A stretch of 64,000 nucleotides of DNA. Origin: Sphingobacterium sp. GVS05A (GTDB lineage: Bacteria > Bacteroidota > Bacteroidia > Sphingobacteriales > Sphingobacteriaceae). Location: assembly GCF_019969845.1 (NCBI RefSeq), contig NZ_JAHXYR010000009.1, positions 186,001 to 250,000 of the forward strand, in the 5' to 3' direction. The notes under the pieces were generated by a model. It had not been told where the DNA came from, ran no database searches, and was given only the letters and a program-made list of their open reading frames with translations. The stretch's first letter is position 1. Each line of letters opens with the position of its first letter. Of the stretch, positions 18,066 through 25,430 are shown one piece after another. A program made the position numbers and the translations under genes.

Positions 18066-20180
18066 TTACAGCTTTTTATTGGAAATGCCTAGGTTTTTTG
18101 CCAACCCAAATAGGGAATTGATAAAACCTGCATCTTCACCGTTCTCGGCGTCTGTAGCTGCTTGCTGCAATTTGATCAACGCCGCAGAAACTGTTAAGTT
18201 CTTGATATCATTGGATGAGATCCCATATTTATCCGCTAATCCACGCACTTTTTCAGTAAGATCACCTTTTCCGTCTGGGCCCAATAGCGAATTTTTAATA
18301 TCAGTCGCATGTTTCGAATTGTCAATCAGATGGTCAAAACCTTTGGAATTGGATACCTGACGTACAATGTTTTCGAAAAACATGGTTTCACCTCCGACGA
18401 TGTCAATCTTCGCTGTTTTAAGTGCCTCGGACAATACACCGGCCTGTGCTTGTGCAATATCTTTTTGGATATTGATTTGTGCAAGTTCGATGTCCCGTTC
18501 TTTTTGTAACTGTAATTTGAACTCTTCGTGGTCTTTACCCACACCATCCAGTTTTTTCATGGCTTCGGCTTTTTCTTCGATACCTTTCGCTTCGGCAAGT
18601 GCTTTTTCACGAACAACGTCCGCTTGTGCTAAACCTTCTTTGCGCATGGCTTCAGCTTTCTTCTCAATAACATTTGCCTGTACAGTGCCTTGCTTCTCTT
18701 CGGCTTCGGCTTTTGCGACCATTACTTCGGCTTCCGATAAACCTATTGCGGCTTCTTCTTTCGCTTGAGCTTCAGCTATGATCTTACGGCTTTCGGCCTC
18801 TTTGAGTGATGCTTCTTTTTTCGCTTCGGCGTCTATTAATAATTCCTGTGCACGCTTTTCAGCGATCTTACGTGCTGCTTCAGCGTCAATCACTTTTTTC
18901 TCTGCTTCTTGTTCTGCAGCAATTTTCGCTGCTTCAGCAGCTTTTACTGTGGAAATTAATTTCTCTTCTGCTTCTTGTGATGCTGCAATAACGCCCGCTT
19001 GTTTCTTCCGTTCTACTTCGCGGAATACTTCAATATCTTTGACTCCTTGTTGTTCTTCGATAACACCTTTTTCTAATTGGACGCGTTCTTTGATTACACC
19101 CTGGATACTTTTCTTTTCGGTCTCAATCGAACGTTCTTTGTCAATCTGAGCCAAAGTGACTATACGCTCACGCTCTGTCTGTTCCAGTGCACGGTCTTTT
19201 TCCACACGTTCTGTTTCGACAGCATCCGTACGTTGCTTGTTCTTTTCGGCGATGATTATCTGACGCAGCTTATTTTCTTCCTGTACAGCCAACTGCTCTT
19301 CGGTCGAAATTCGGACACTTTCATATTTCAGGCGCTCTTCCTCACGTACTTTTGCTATCTCTGCTTCTTCGCGGGCTTTGATATTATCGATTTCACGTTT
19401 TTGTTTTTCTTCTTTTTCGGCAAGTTGACGATCCAGTTCTAAAATCGCCTCACGTGCTTCTACGTTTTGTTTTTTGATCAATTTCTCTTCGTCACGACGG
19501 ATGAAGTTGGCATTGATATTTTGTTTTGCTGTCAGTTCGGTGATTTTCTTGATACCTTCACTATCCAGGATGTTGCTGGGATTTAAGTGTTCGATATCTG
19601 TCTGCTCCAGATAGTCGATCGCACAGTCATCAAGGATATAACCGTTCAGGTCGGTACCAATGATATTGAGGATTTCATCACGAAATTCGCGACGGGCTTC
19701 ATACAATTCGATAAAATCGAATTTCTTACCTACGGTCTTTAGCGCTTCAGAAAATTTAGATTCAAAGATGCTTTTTAAAGTCTCAGGCTCACTTGCACGG
19801 TCACAGCCCAAATTCTGGGCAACGTTGATCACATCATCCACATTTTTGTTGACACGGACAAAGAATGCCACCTTAATATCTGCACGGATATTATCTTTAC
19901 AGATCAATCCCTCGCTTTGCATACGGGCAATCTCAATTTTTTTGATAGAGATGTCCATGATCTCCATTTTGTGGAAAACAGGGACGACATACATACCCTT
20001 ATTGAAAGCAACTTTTGTCCCGCCGACCCCCGTCCGGACAATCGCTTTTCCCTGTGGGATTTTTTTATAGAATGCACTCAGTACAACAAAGAATGCAAAA
20101 ATTAGAAAGACAGCTAAACCGACAATTAGCAATATAATTCCGTTTAAGCCACTTAAAAATAAAAGAGGTTGATATAGCAT
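18066..20180 (-). CDS. Flotillin / SPFH-domain membrane protein, YqiK-like
   Basis: This 704-residue protein has one N-terminal membrane segment (about 14-37), an SPFH (band 7) domain with the marker GKAIVRTGVGG near 46-56, and a very long charged Ala/Glu/Lys/Arg coiled coil from about 240 to 560. It ends with a short C-terminal region. Flotillins oligomerize on the inner membrane and organise lipid domains. The gene follows a YqiJ-like OB-fold protein, the same pair as E. coli yqiJ-yqiK, and shares a strand with PspA. It is longer than E. coli YqiK (about 550 residues), mainly through an expanded coiled coil of repeated EAEAKKEA-type units. Confidence 0.9.
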   Translation of the reverse strand: MLYQPLLFLSGLNGIILLIVGLAVFLIFAFFVVLSAFYKKIPQGKAIVRTGVGGTKVAFNKGMYVVPVFHKMEIMDISIKKIEIARMQSEGLICKDNIRADIKVAFFVRVNKNVDDVINVAQNLGCDRASEPETLKSIFESKFSEALKTVGKKFDFIELYEARREFRDEILNIIGTDLNGYILDDCAIDYLEQTDIEHLNPSNILDSEGIKKITELTAKQNINANFIRRDEEKLIKKQNVEAREAILELDRQLAEKEEKQKREIDNIKAREEAEIAKVREEERLKYESVRISTEEQLAVQEENKLRQIIIAEKNKQRTDAVETERVEKDRALEQTERERIVTLAQIDKERSIETEKKSIQGVIKERVQLEKGVIEEQQGVKDIEVFREVERKKQAGVIAASQEAEEKLISTVKAAEAAKIAAEQEAEKKVIDAEAARKIAEKRAQELLIDAEAKKEASLKEAESRKIIAEAQAKEEAAIGLSEAEVMVAKAEAEEKQGTVQANVIEKKAEAMRKEGLAQADVVREKALAEAKGIEEKAEAMKKLDGVGKDHEEFKLQLQKERDIELAQINIQKDIAQAQAGVLSEALKTAKIDIVGGETMFFENIVRQVSNSKGFDHLIDNSKHATDIKNSLLGPDGKGDLTEKVRGLADKYGISSNDIKNLTVSAALIKLQQAATDAENGEDAGFINSLFGLAKNLGISNKKL

Positions 20181-20283
20181 ATGATTAGTATTTATTTAGA
20201 TTTTAGTATTTAAATATGAGTATTTAGATTTTGCTTGCGTAAGCTTTTGCGCTGACAGGGCACTTCTGTTTTGCTCATCAATT

Positions 20284-21006
20284 TTAAATATTGTCTATGG
20301 TGATTTCCTTGGTGACATAATAATATTTTTTGTCCTTGGATTCGTCCACGATAATGACATCATCTCCATAGCCGATCTTTTCACCATTATGGCTCACGAC
20401 ATTGAGACGGATAGGGTCTTGTTGGATGATAAATTCAGCAGAACCTACTTTTTTGCCTTCAATACTTGCGCGCATTTTTCCCATGCGACCCAGGAAGTCA
20501 TGGCTCTCTTCGCCATTATAGCCAATATTTTTAAACATTCTTGCGAGCGGTTTGGTCAGAAAATGCATTAAGAAAAACGTAACGATAAAAACAGGAATTA
20601 AGATCAAGACCGATTTTATTCCCCAGGATGCGACGTCAATATACAATGAAGATACAATGGTAATCACCCAGCCAATGAATTTAAACATGGTGACAATAAG
20701 CATAATCGGCACTTTTCCGACATTGATATAATCCATTGCCTTGGCAAAGAAGCCCGGTTCAGTATGCGTATCGGAGTCTGTATGATGGTGTGGGTGATCT
20801 GATCCGTCGGTGTTCATACCATGCGAGCCATCTACGTCGCCGACATCAGGAGTAGGATGAAGGTCTACATCTGCGTCCGTATCAAATAGATGTACACCAT
20901 CGCCCATGAGAAACATAAAAAACCAATACACTACAGAAAGTCCTGTAAGGACAGTCATGATGCCATTTGATAATGGATTGAATAAGATATTGATTAATTC
21001 TGTCAT
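20284..21006 (-). CDS. YqiJ-like OB-fold (NfeD-type) membrane protein with Asp/His-rich loop
   Basis: The start at 21006 (MTELINILFNPLSNG) is preferred over an upstream in-frame start that would overlap the previous gene. The protein has 240 residues: a first membrane segment near 14-35, an unusual loop (about 36-86) with many Asp and His including DHPHHH, two further membrane segments (about 98-120 and 128-150), and a C-terminal OB-like domain (about 175-240) of the NfeD kind. NfeD-type proteins partner with SPFH proteins, and the flotillin gene follows directly (gap 103 bases). The acidic/histidine loop may bind divalent metal; that is inferred from composition only. Confidence 0.8.
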   Translation of the reverse strand: MTELINILFNPLSNGIMTVLTGLSVVYWFFMFLMGDGVHLFDTDADVDLHPTPDVGDVDGSHGMNTDGSDHPHHHTDSDTHTEPGFFAKAMDYINVGKVPIMLIVTMFKFIGWVITIVSSLYIDVASWGIKSVLILIPVFIVTFFLMHFLTKPLARMFKNIGYNGEESHDFLGRMGKMRASIEGKKVGSAEFIIQQDPIRLNVVSHNGEKIGYGDDVIIVDESKDKKYYYVTKEITIDNI

Positions 21007-21017
21007 TGTATTTTCTT

Positions 21018-21215
21018 TTAAATTTTTTCTCGTTTGAACGTGTAATGAAACGACCAAGAGTGGCCATTGACTTCAAGATCTTGCATTGTGACCAATTCCC
21101 AGCCCTGATTCCCTAGATCATTCAGGATCTCGTCGATTTTGTCCGGATCCAATTTGGTTCCCCAGAAACCTTTGGGCTCGATTTTGACTGTTTTATACTC
21201 AAATCTCCGCATCAT
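21018..21215 (-). CDS. Small DUF4177 protein
   Basis: This 65-residue protein fits DUF4177: an N-terminal FEYKTVKIEP strand, then ILNDLGNQGWELVTM, then a final beta strand with aromatic residues. DUF4177 proteins are small alpha/beta proteins of unknown function, often found near membrane or stress genes. It overlaps the end of the PspA gene by 17 bases and ends 11 bases before the YqiJ-like gene, so it is tightly embedded in the operon and probably translationally coupled to pspA. Confidence 0.8.
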   Translation of the reverse strand: MMRRFEYKTVKIEPKGFWGTKLDPDKIDEILNDLGNQGWELVTMQDLEVNGHSWSFHYTFKREKI

Positions 21216-21906
21216 TATTTAATTTTCGTTTTAACTCTTCCAGTTCACTGTTGACGGAATCCGAACCACCGATGTTCTCATTGATTTCATCTATCCTACT
21301 TTTGTTGCCCGTCGCGATCTCACCATAGGCTTTGGCCAGAGCCTCATCCTCTTCGACCTTTTCTTTCATGCGTTCCAACATGGAAATGGTACTGTTGGAA
21401 TCAATATTAGCAAGTTGTCGATTGACCATTTTGGCTGCATTGGATACTTTAACCCGTGCTTTTAAGGTTGATAACTCACTTTCCCATTTGGAAATATTGA
21501 ATTTAAGTATATCCACATTCTTGTGCAACTCTTCCGCAGAGCTTTGGTGGATTGTCGCTTGTTTTTCCAATTCGGTGGCTTCGATCAACAATTGCTTTTT
21601 CAGTAATAGGGCTTCTTTGGCTAAGCTTTCTGCTTTTTCAGTAGAAAGTTCGCCTTTTTGAGCCTTTTGCAATAATAAAATGGCTTTGTTTTCAAAGTCA
21701 TTGGCCTCTTCTTTTTTCTTTTCACAGTTATTCTGCGTACGTATGGCTAGCGCTTTTACTTTTGCGTAAGCTTCCAACGATTGCTCTAGGTCTTCTTTCA
21801 TCTCACGGATACCTTGTTCCGTCATTTTGATGGGGTCCTCCATTTTGTCCACTACAGCGTGGATTTCTGCTTGACCGATTCTGAAAATTCTCTTAAAAAT
21901 ATTCAT
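21199..21906 (-). CDS. PspA/IM30 family membrane-remodelling protein (YjfJ-like)
   Basis: This 235-residue, almost wholly helical protein starts MNIFKRIFRIGQAEIHAVVDKMEDP. That is the amphipathic N-terminal helix and the conserved 'DKMEDPIKM' segment of PspA/IM30 proteins. Long coiled coils follow (about 25-185). The family is ESCRT-III-like: it polymerises on the inner membrane and repairs or shapes it under stress. Its surroundings (a YbjN/DUF2170 protein before it, OB-fold protein and flotillin after it) resemble E. coli yjfI-yjfJ and the yqiJK pair rather than classical pspABC. No PspB, PspC or PspF gene is seen. Confidence 0.88.
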   Translation of the reverse strand: MNIFKRIFRIGQAEIHAVVDKMEDPIKMTEQGIREMKEDLEQSLEAYAKVKALAIRTQNNCEKKKEEANDFENKAILLLQKAQKGELSTEKAESLAKEALLLKKQLLIEATELEKQATIHQSSAEELHKNVDILKFNISKWESELSTLKARVKVSNAAKMVNRQLANIDSNSTISMLERMKEKVEEDEALAKAYGEIATGNKSRIDEINENIGGSDSVNSELEELKRKLNNDAEI

Positions 21907-21910
21907 TATT

Positions 21911-22300
21911 CTATAATTTTGAAAAACTTATTAACTGATTATAATATTCGCTGATCAAAAGACTGAGCGAATTAATGGCAGCATCAAATTCATTTTGATC
22001 GAGATTATGTATTTGCATGGTATATCGGAATATGACCTTTTTGCCATCCTCTGTCAAGGCAAATCCGCCATGGATGATATCTCTATTTTTGATGAGCAAC
22101 GATTTGAACATGTCCACGTTTTCGTTGTTTAGGGTAAATAGGTACTGCTCGAAAATTATGATAGGCTGCGCAATACCCACAATGAGATTGCGAATACCAT
22201 CATCTTCGTTTTCGATAACAAAAACACCTTCTTTTTCATCTTTATGAGTGATGTTATAACCGATATTGGCGATATAATTTTCAATTTTTGAGAAGTACAT
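21911..22300 (-). CDS. YbjN/DUF2170-like protein (YjfI type)
   Basis: The ATG at 22300 (MYFSKIENYIANIGYN) is chosen over an in-frame GTG at 22324 because it gives the usual family N-terminus and leaves room for a promoter. The protein has 129 residues with a mixed alpha/beta pattern like YbjN and type III chaperone-like folds; FRYTMQIHNLDQNEFDAAI near 95-115 is typical of DUF2170. It is the first gene of the operon, 4 bases before pspA, as YjfI precedes YjfJ in E. coli. A chaperone or adaptor for PspA is a plausible role, not shown by the sequence. Confidence 0.7.
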   Translation of the reverse strand: MYFSKIENYIANIGYNITHKDEKEGVFVIENEDDGIRNLIVGIAQPIIIFEQYLFTLNNENVDMFKSLLIKNRDIIHGGFALTEDGKKVIFRYTMQIHNLDQNEFDAAINSLSLLISEYYNQLISFSKL

Positions 22301-22336
22301 AATCAAGTTTTTTATATATTGCACATATTCTTTGCA

Positions 22337-22368
22337 TAAAGATAGTGAATTGCAAAAATATTTTGCAA
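22337..22368. promoter_or_regulatory. Candidate operator and promoter between the Psp island and its XRE neighbour
   Basis: A near-perfect palindrome, TTGCAAAA-ATA-TTTTGCAA (22350-22368), lies in the divergent gap. On the minus strand the sequence TATCTTTA (complement of 22337-22344) matches the Bacteroidota -7 element TAnnTTTG at 7 of 8 positions. A TTG lies about 21 bases upstream, inside the palindrome. A repressor bound here would cover the -33 element of the Psp operon and lie 24 bases before the XRE start codon. Confidence 0.5.
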
Positions 22369-22391
22369 GAAAAAATTAATTTTTTTTTAAA

Positions 22392-23051
22392 ATGAGTAAC
22401 GTCGGGAATAATATTAAGAAGCTGAGAAAGGTGAAAGGATTGAGTCAACAGGCTTTTGGAGATGTTTTTAATCTCACTAGAGGTAATATTTCATCTTATG
22501 AAGAGATGCGCGCTGAACCAAAAATCGAGATTGTTTTGAAAATTGCAAATTATTTTGGCATTCCTGTGCAGCATCTAATTGAAAAAAATCTATCCGTTAA
22601 TGAGATCCTCAATTTTAACGATTATTTTCAGCCCGATATTCCTACATTAGGTGGCAAACGATTGTCGCAGGTTCCGCTGTTGGAAAGGGAGGCATTATTA
22701 GATGCCTGTACTTATGTGTCAAAATTGAATGAACTTCCGGTCATTGAATTCCCACTACAGAGCCGTAATCGTTTTATTGCGATAGAGTATATGGATGCGA
22801 TACCAGTTCCGAGTGATTTTGCTGTAACAGCACAGGCGATTCTATTTTTTGAAGAAATTGATATTGAAAGCTTACATACACTAAATAATGCCTTTGGACT
22901 GTGTTTTTCGGCAGAGGAATTCTTTATTGGGAAATATACCATGGCAGAAAGAGAAATAAGCCTGGTGTTAAACGCTTGGAAAAAAGCCGACTTTGTGTTG
23001 GCCGAGAAGGGAAACTTCTGGAAATTGTATGGTAAATTTGAAAGAATATAG
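22392..23051 (+). CDS. XRE-family regulator with degenerate S24-like C-terminal domain
   Basis: This 219-residue protein has an N-terminal helix-turn-helix (about 6-60: IKKLRKVKGLSQQAFGDVF, then LTRGNISSYE). The C-terminal part runs VPLLEREALLDAC..., LPVIEFP, FIAIEYMDAIPVPSDFAV. It has the strand pattern of CI/LexA-type S24 domains, but the GDSMxP serine motif is replaced and no catalytic Lys is evident, so it is probably not self-cleaving. It is transcribed divergently from the Psp-flotillin island with a palindrome between them. This makes it the obvious candidate regulator of that operon and of itself. No phage genes are near it. Confidence 0.8.
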   Translation: MSNVGNNIKKLRKVKGLSQQAFGDVFNLTRGNISSYEEMRAEPKIEIVLKIANYFGIPVQHLIEKNLSVNEILNFNDYFQPDIPTLGGKRLSQVPLLEREALLDACTYVSKLNELPVIEFPLQSRNRFIAIEYMDAIPVPSDFAVTAQAILFFEEIDIESLHTLNNAFGLCFSAEEFFIGKYTMAEREISLVLNAWKKADFVLAEKGNFWKLYGKFERI

Positions 23052-23127
23052 ACTTGCATTGGTGGTCGGGACAAAACACGAGCTCATTTATACCGATGAG
23101 ACCAACACTTATCAATAATTTATACAA

Positions 23128-23580
23128 ATGAAAAAACGGATCTTATTTGTCCTTTTGATATCATTCCTTGTTTTTATCAGCTGTCAAAACAATCAGTCTA
23201 ATAAAGCGAAAAGCGACCAAATACCTGAAAAACCAGCTGTAGAGAAAATTGAAAATTCAGCTAAGATGGGCGAGAAAACTGGTTGTTCAACAGAAAAGGC
23301 GATGAAATTAATCTTGGCGCTGAAAGAGGTTGAGGAAAGCAAAAGAAATTTGGATAGCTTGACTGATCACAAAGCCAATATCTCGTTTATGATCGATAGT
23401 TTGAAACAGGATGGAAAGGAATTGTATTCCCTTACCGCCGGATATAATAGTGAAGTAAGATTTGAACCCTATTATCATTTCTATTTGGACAAGAGTGACT
23501 GTAAGAATATCCAGATCCTGGACATCGTTTCTGGAGAATATTTTCCTTTGGAGACTTGGAGAAAACAGAATCGTGATTAA
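23128..23580 (+). CDS. Putative lipoprotein of unknown function
   Basis: This 150-residue protein has a lipoprotein signal peptide (FLVFISCQ, lipidated Cys at residue 19), then a polar linker. A helical region follows with ALKEVEESKRNLDSLTDHKA, and the end contains aromatic residues and two further Cys. I do not recognise a family. It is expected in the periplasm, attached to the inner or outer membrane. It starts 76 bases after the XRE regulator, so it could share that transcript. Confidence 0.6.
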   Translation: MKKRILFVLLISFLVFISCQNNQSNKAKSDQIPEKPAVEKIENSAKMGEKTGCSTEKAMKLILALKEVEESKRNLDSLTDHKANISFMIDSLKQDGKELYSLTAGYNSEVRFEPYYHFYLDKSDCKNIQILDIVSGEYFPLETWRKQNRD

Positions 23581-23697
23581 AGCTATGGTTTTGTTACAAT
23601 CGAAGACTATTTCAATCATCGGAGATTTAAATTTAAACGCATGGAAAAGAGAAAAACTGAGCTTTTTTAATATTTATTTGTTTTGTGAAAAAAATAT

Positions 23698-23727
23698 ATT
23701 TGGATTATAAATTAAAATAATCCAAAT
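23698..23727 (+). terminator. Hairpin in the gap after the first lipoprotein gene
   Basis: A perfect 11-bp stem ATTTGGATTAT (23698-23708) / ATAATCCAAAT (23717-23727) with an 8-base loop lies about 120 bases after the lipoprotein stop. The surroundings are very AT-rich and the U-tail is weak. The rest of the 278-base gap shows nothing I can name. Confidence 0.45.
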
Positions 23728-23858
23728 TTAAGTTGGTAAATAATTTTAATTTATTATAAACTTATTCGTTTCATGAAACCATCACGATTTATTTGACCTC
23801 TCTGCGGGGTGAATAAATTTGATAGCTTCATCACAATTTAAAAAACAAATTTATACAG

Positions 23859-24266
23859 ATGAAAAAAATGGTATTATCTGCGGCAATTGCTGCACTTTTC
23901 TTTGCTTCTTGTAACAATGCAGACAGCAAAAAAGTAGAAACAAAGGATACAGTCACCACAACTGATACTAAGGGCGGTGTTGCACAGACAACAACGACAG
24001 AAACAACTACGACTACTGCAGTGCCAAAGTTTAGCTCTCCAGAAGCACAACAGTTGGCAGACGATTACACAAAATATGTGAATGAATATGTTGCTGCTGC
24101 TAAAAGTGGAGATGCGACTAAAATCCAGGAGTTAGCTGGAAAACAACAGGAGTGGGCTACAAAAACAGCTACTGCTCTTACTAAATTAACTCCTGAAGAT
24201 GCAAAGCTATGGACAGAGTATGCTCAAAAGCTAGCGACGGAGTTAACTGCGAGTGCAACAAAATAA
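23859..24266 (+). CDS. Small Thr-rich lipoprotein of unknown function
   Basis: This 135-residue protein has a lipoprotein signal peptide (AALFFASCNN, Cys 18). A low-complexity Thr-rich linker follows (about 27-53, with runs of TTTTET) and then a helical C-terminal domain (about 55-135) rich in Ala, Gln and Lys. The linker suggests a globular or helical module held away from a membrane. No family is recognised with confidence; similar short helical lipoproteins are common in Sphingobacteriaceae. It is bounded by the strong terminator at 24284. Confidence 0.6.
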   Translation: MKKMVLSAAIAALFFASCNNADSKKVETKDTVTTTDTKGGVAQTTTTETTTTTAVPKFSSPEAQQLADDYTKYVNEYVAAAKSGDATKIQELAGKQQEWATKTATALTKLTPEDAKLWTEYAQKLATELTASATK

Positions 24267-24283
24267 TTTTTTTGATATAAGAC

Positions 24284-24320
24284 AGAAAGTAGGACTGCGT
24301 TAGGAGTCCTACTTTCTTTT
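24284..24320. terminator. Bidirectional terminator between lipoprotein and ssb
   Basis: A perfect 13-bp stem AGAAAGTAGGACT (24284-24296) / AGTCCTACTTTCT (24305-24317) with an 8-base loop is followed by T-rich sequence. It lies between the converging lipoprotein and ssb genes and can serve both. Confidence 0.8.
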
Positions 24321-24330
24321 TATCCCTAAA

Positions 24331-24726
24331 TTAAAACGGGAGTTCATCCTCATCCTCCTCTTGTAGTACAGGTATTTCCTCGTTTGAGCAAGTTTGATCC
24401 GATAGAATCAAAAAGCTGTCAACTTTGATTTCGGTAATATACCTTTTTACCCCATCAGCATTTTCATAGTTACGATAGGTAAGTTTCCCTTCAACCATCA
24501 GCTTGGTCCCGCGACTACATTTCTTTTCAATGGTATTGTTTTGCTTACCCCAAACAACAAGTGTATGCCATTGTACTTCTTCAACCCATTCACCTGCTCT
24601 GTTTTTGAAAAGATCATTTGTGGCAAGTCGTAAAACAGTATAATTTGTCCCTGTTGAAGTGGTTCTGATGATAGGATCATTTCCTAAATGACCGATTAAT
24701 TGTACTTTGTTACGTAATGTGCTCAT
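24331..24726 (-). CDS. ssb: Single-stranded DNA-binding protein
   Basis: This 131-residue SSB has the OB-fold opening NKVQLIGHLGNDPIIRTT and the central WHTLVVWGKQ, with basic and aromatic residues for ssDNA binding. It ends in an acidic tail finishing DELPF, the hook for partner proteins such as Exo I and RecO. It binds single-stranded DNA in replication, recombination and repair. It is short compared with replicative SSBs (about 150-180 residues) and stands alone, so it may be a second, specialised copy. A -7 element was not found. Confidence 0.9.
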   Translation of the reverse strand: MSTLRNKVQLIGHLGNDPIIRTTSTGTNYTVLRLATNDLFKNRAGEWVEEVQWHTLVVWGKQNNTIEKKCSRGTKLMVEGKLTYRNYENADGVKRYITEIKVDSFLILSDQTCSNEEIPVLQEEDEDELPF

Positions 24727-24830
24727 TTTGTCTAATTTTTAAATGTTTCTAATAATTCTTATTTTAGTTATAGGCCATAACCTCCAATGGATGTGGAATG
24801 ACCTTGAGCAAAGATGAAAAGGAGAGGGGA

Positions 24831-24890
24831 TATTAATCGTCTGTTTACCATTTGTATTCGACTATAGTCGGTTGTAACCGTTTGTTGTCG
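24831..24890. repeat. 10-bp-period degenerate tandem repeat upstream of the zinc-ribbon gene
   Basis: Four consecutive 10-mers end in CG at 10-base steps: TTTGTATTCG (24851-24860), ACTATAGTCG (24861-24870), GTTGTAACCG (24871-24880), TTTGTTGTCG (24881-24890). Two weaker units may precede them. Within it are the perfect palindrome CGACTATAGTCG (24859-24870) and GGTTGTAACC (24870-24879). Helical-turn spacing suggests a cooperative protein-binding array in the ssb/zinc-ribbon divergent gap. Confidence 0.45.
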
Positions 24891-24912
24891 TTTAAATTTC
24901 ATATTGAACACT

Positions 24913-25275
24913 ATGGAAAAAGTCTGTTTGGAATGTGGAGAAAATATAAGAGGAAGGTCGGATAAGCGCTTTTGTGATGACTCTTGCCGAAATACATATA
25001 ACAATAAACTGAATAGCGATCAAACTAATCTGGTTCGCAATGTGAATAATATTTTGCGTAAGAATCGCCGTATTCTCATGGAAGTATTAAACGGGGAGGA
25101 GAAAGGCATGCTGAAGGTACAGCGGGAAAAGTTAAAAAGACTGGGATTTGATTTCAAATTTCACACACATACAATTACGACAAGTAAAGGTCAGACTTAT
25201 AATTTTATTTATGAGATGGGATATCTGGCTTTAGAAAAAGACTTGATATTGGTTGTGAAAAAAAATCCGTTATAA
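24913..25275 (+). CDS. Small zinc-ribbon protein of unknown function
   Basis: The ATG at 24913 is preferred to an in-frame TTG at 24904. The 120-residue protein opens with a treble-clef type zinc ribbon, CLECGENIRGRSDKRFCDDSC (Cys pairs CxxC and CxxxC). A basic helical stretch (NILRKNRRILMEVL) and a C-terminal region with beta-strand pattern follow. The zinc ribbon resembles those of short DNA-binding or ribosome-associated proteins. It is divergent from ssb, which may hint at a nucleic-acid role. I cannot name a family. Confidence 0.65.
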   Translation: MEKVCLECGENIRGRSDKRFCDDSCRNTYNNKLNSDQTNLVRNVNNILRKNRRILMEVLNGEEKGMLKVQREKLKRLGFDFKFHTHTITTSKGQTYNFIYEMGYLALEKDLILVVKKNPL

Positions 25276-25381
25276 TATTTAACAACAATTTCTCCTCAAT
25301 GTCACCGCTTTCCCTCTTTATCTCTTCTGGGAAATGTCCTTCTGATTTTCTGAAACCTATTCATGCAACCGTGTTTTCAGC

Positions 25382-25412
25382 TTGCTCGAATCACGAATTT
25401 CGATTCGAGCAA
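25382..25412. terminator. Hairpin between the zinc-ribbon gene and a convergent XRE gene
   Basis: A perfect 11-bp stem TTGCTCGAATC (25382-25392) / GATTCGAGCAA (25402-25412) with a 9-base loop lies in the 155-base gap between two converging genes. It has no T-run; a factor-independent terminator is possible but weak. Confidence 0.4.
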
Positions 25413-25430
25413 ATTGAATACCAGTCATTC

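Noticed and set aside
18586..19100. Repeated GAAG/CTTC-rich tracts as a DNA repeat or CRISPR-like array
   Set aside because: They encode the periodic Ala/Glu/Lys coiled coil of flotillin and lack identical spaced units.
18367..19149. Two plus-strand frames of 133 and 123 codons antisense to flotillin
   Set aside because: Both are Ala/Ser/Phe-rich and mirror the repetitive EAEAKK coding sequence of the coiled coil.
22392..23051. XRE regulator as a prophage repressor
   Set aside because: The CI-like fold suggested it, but there are no integrase, phage structural or attachment-site signals nearby.
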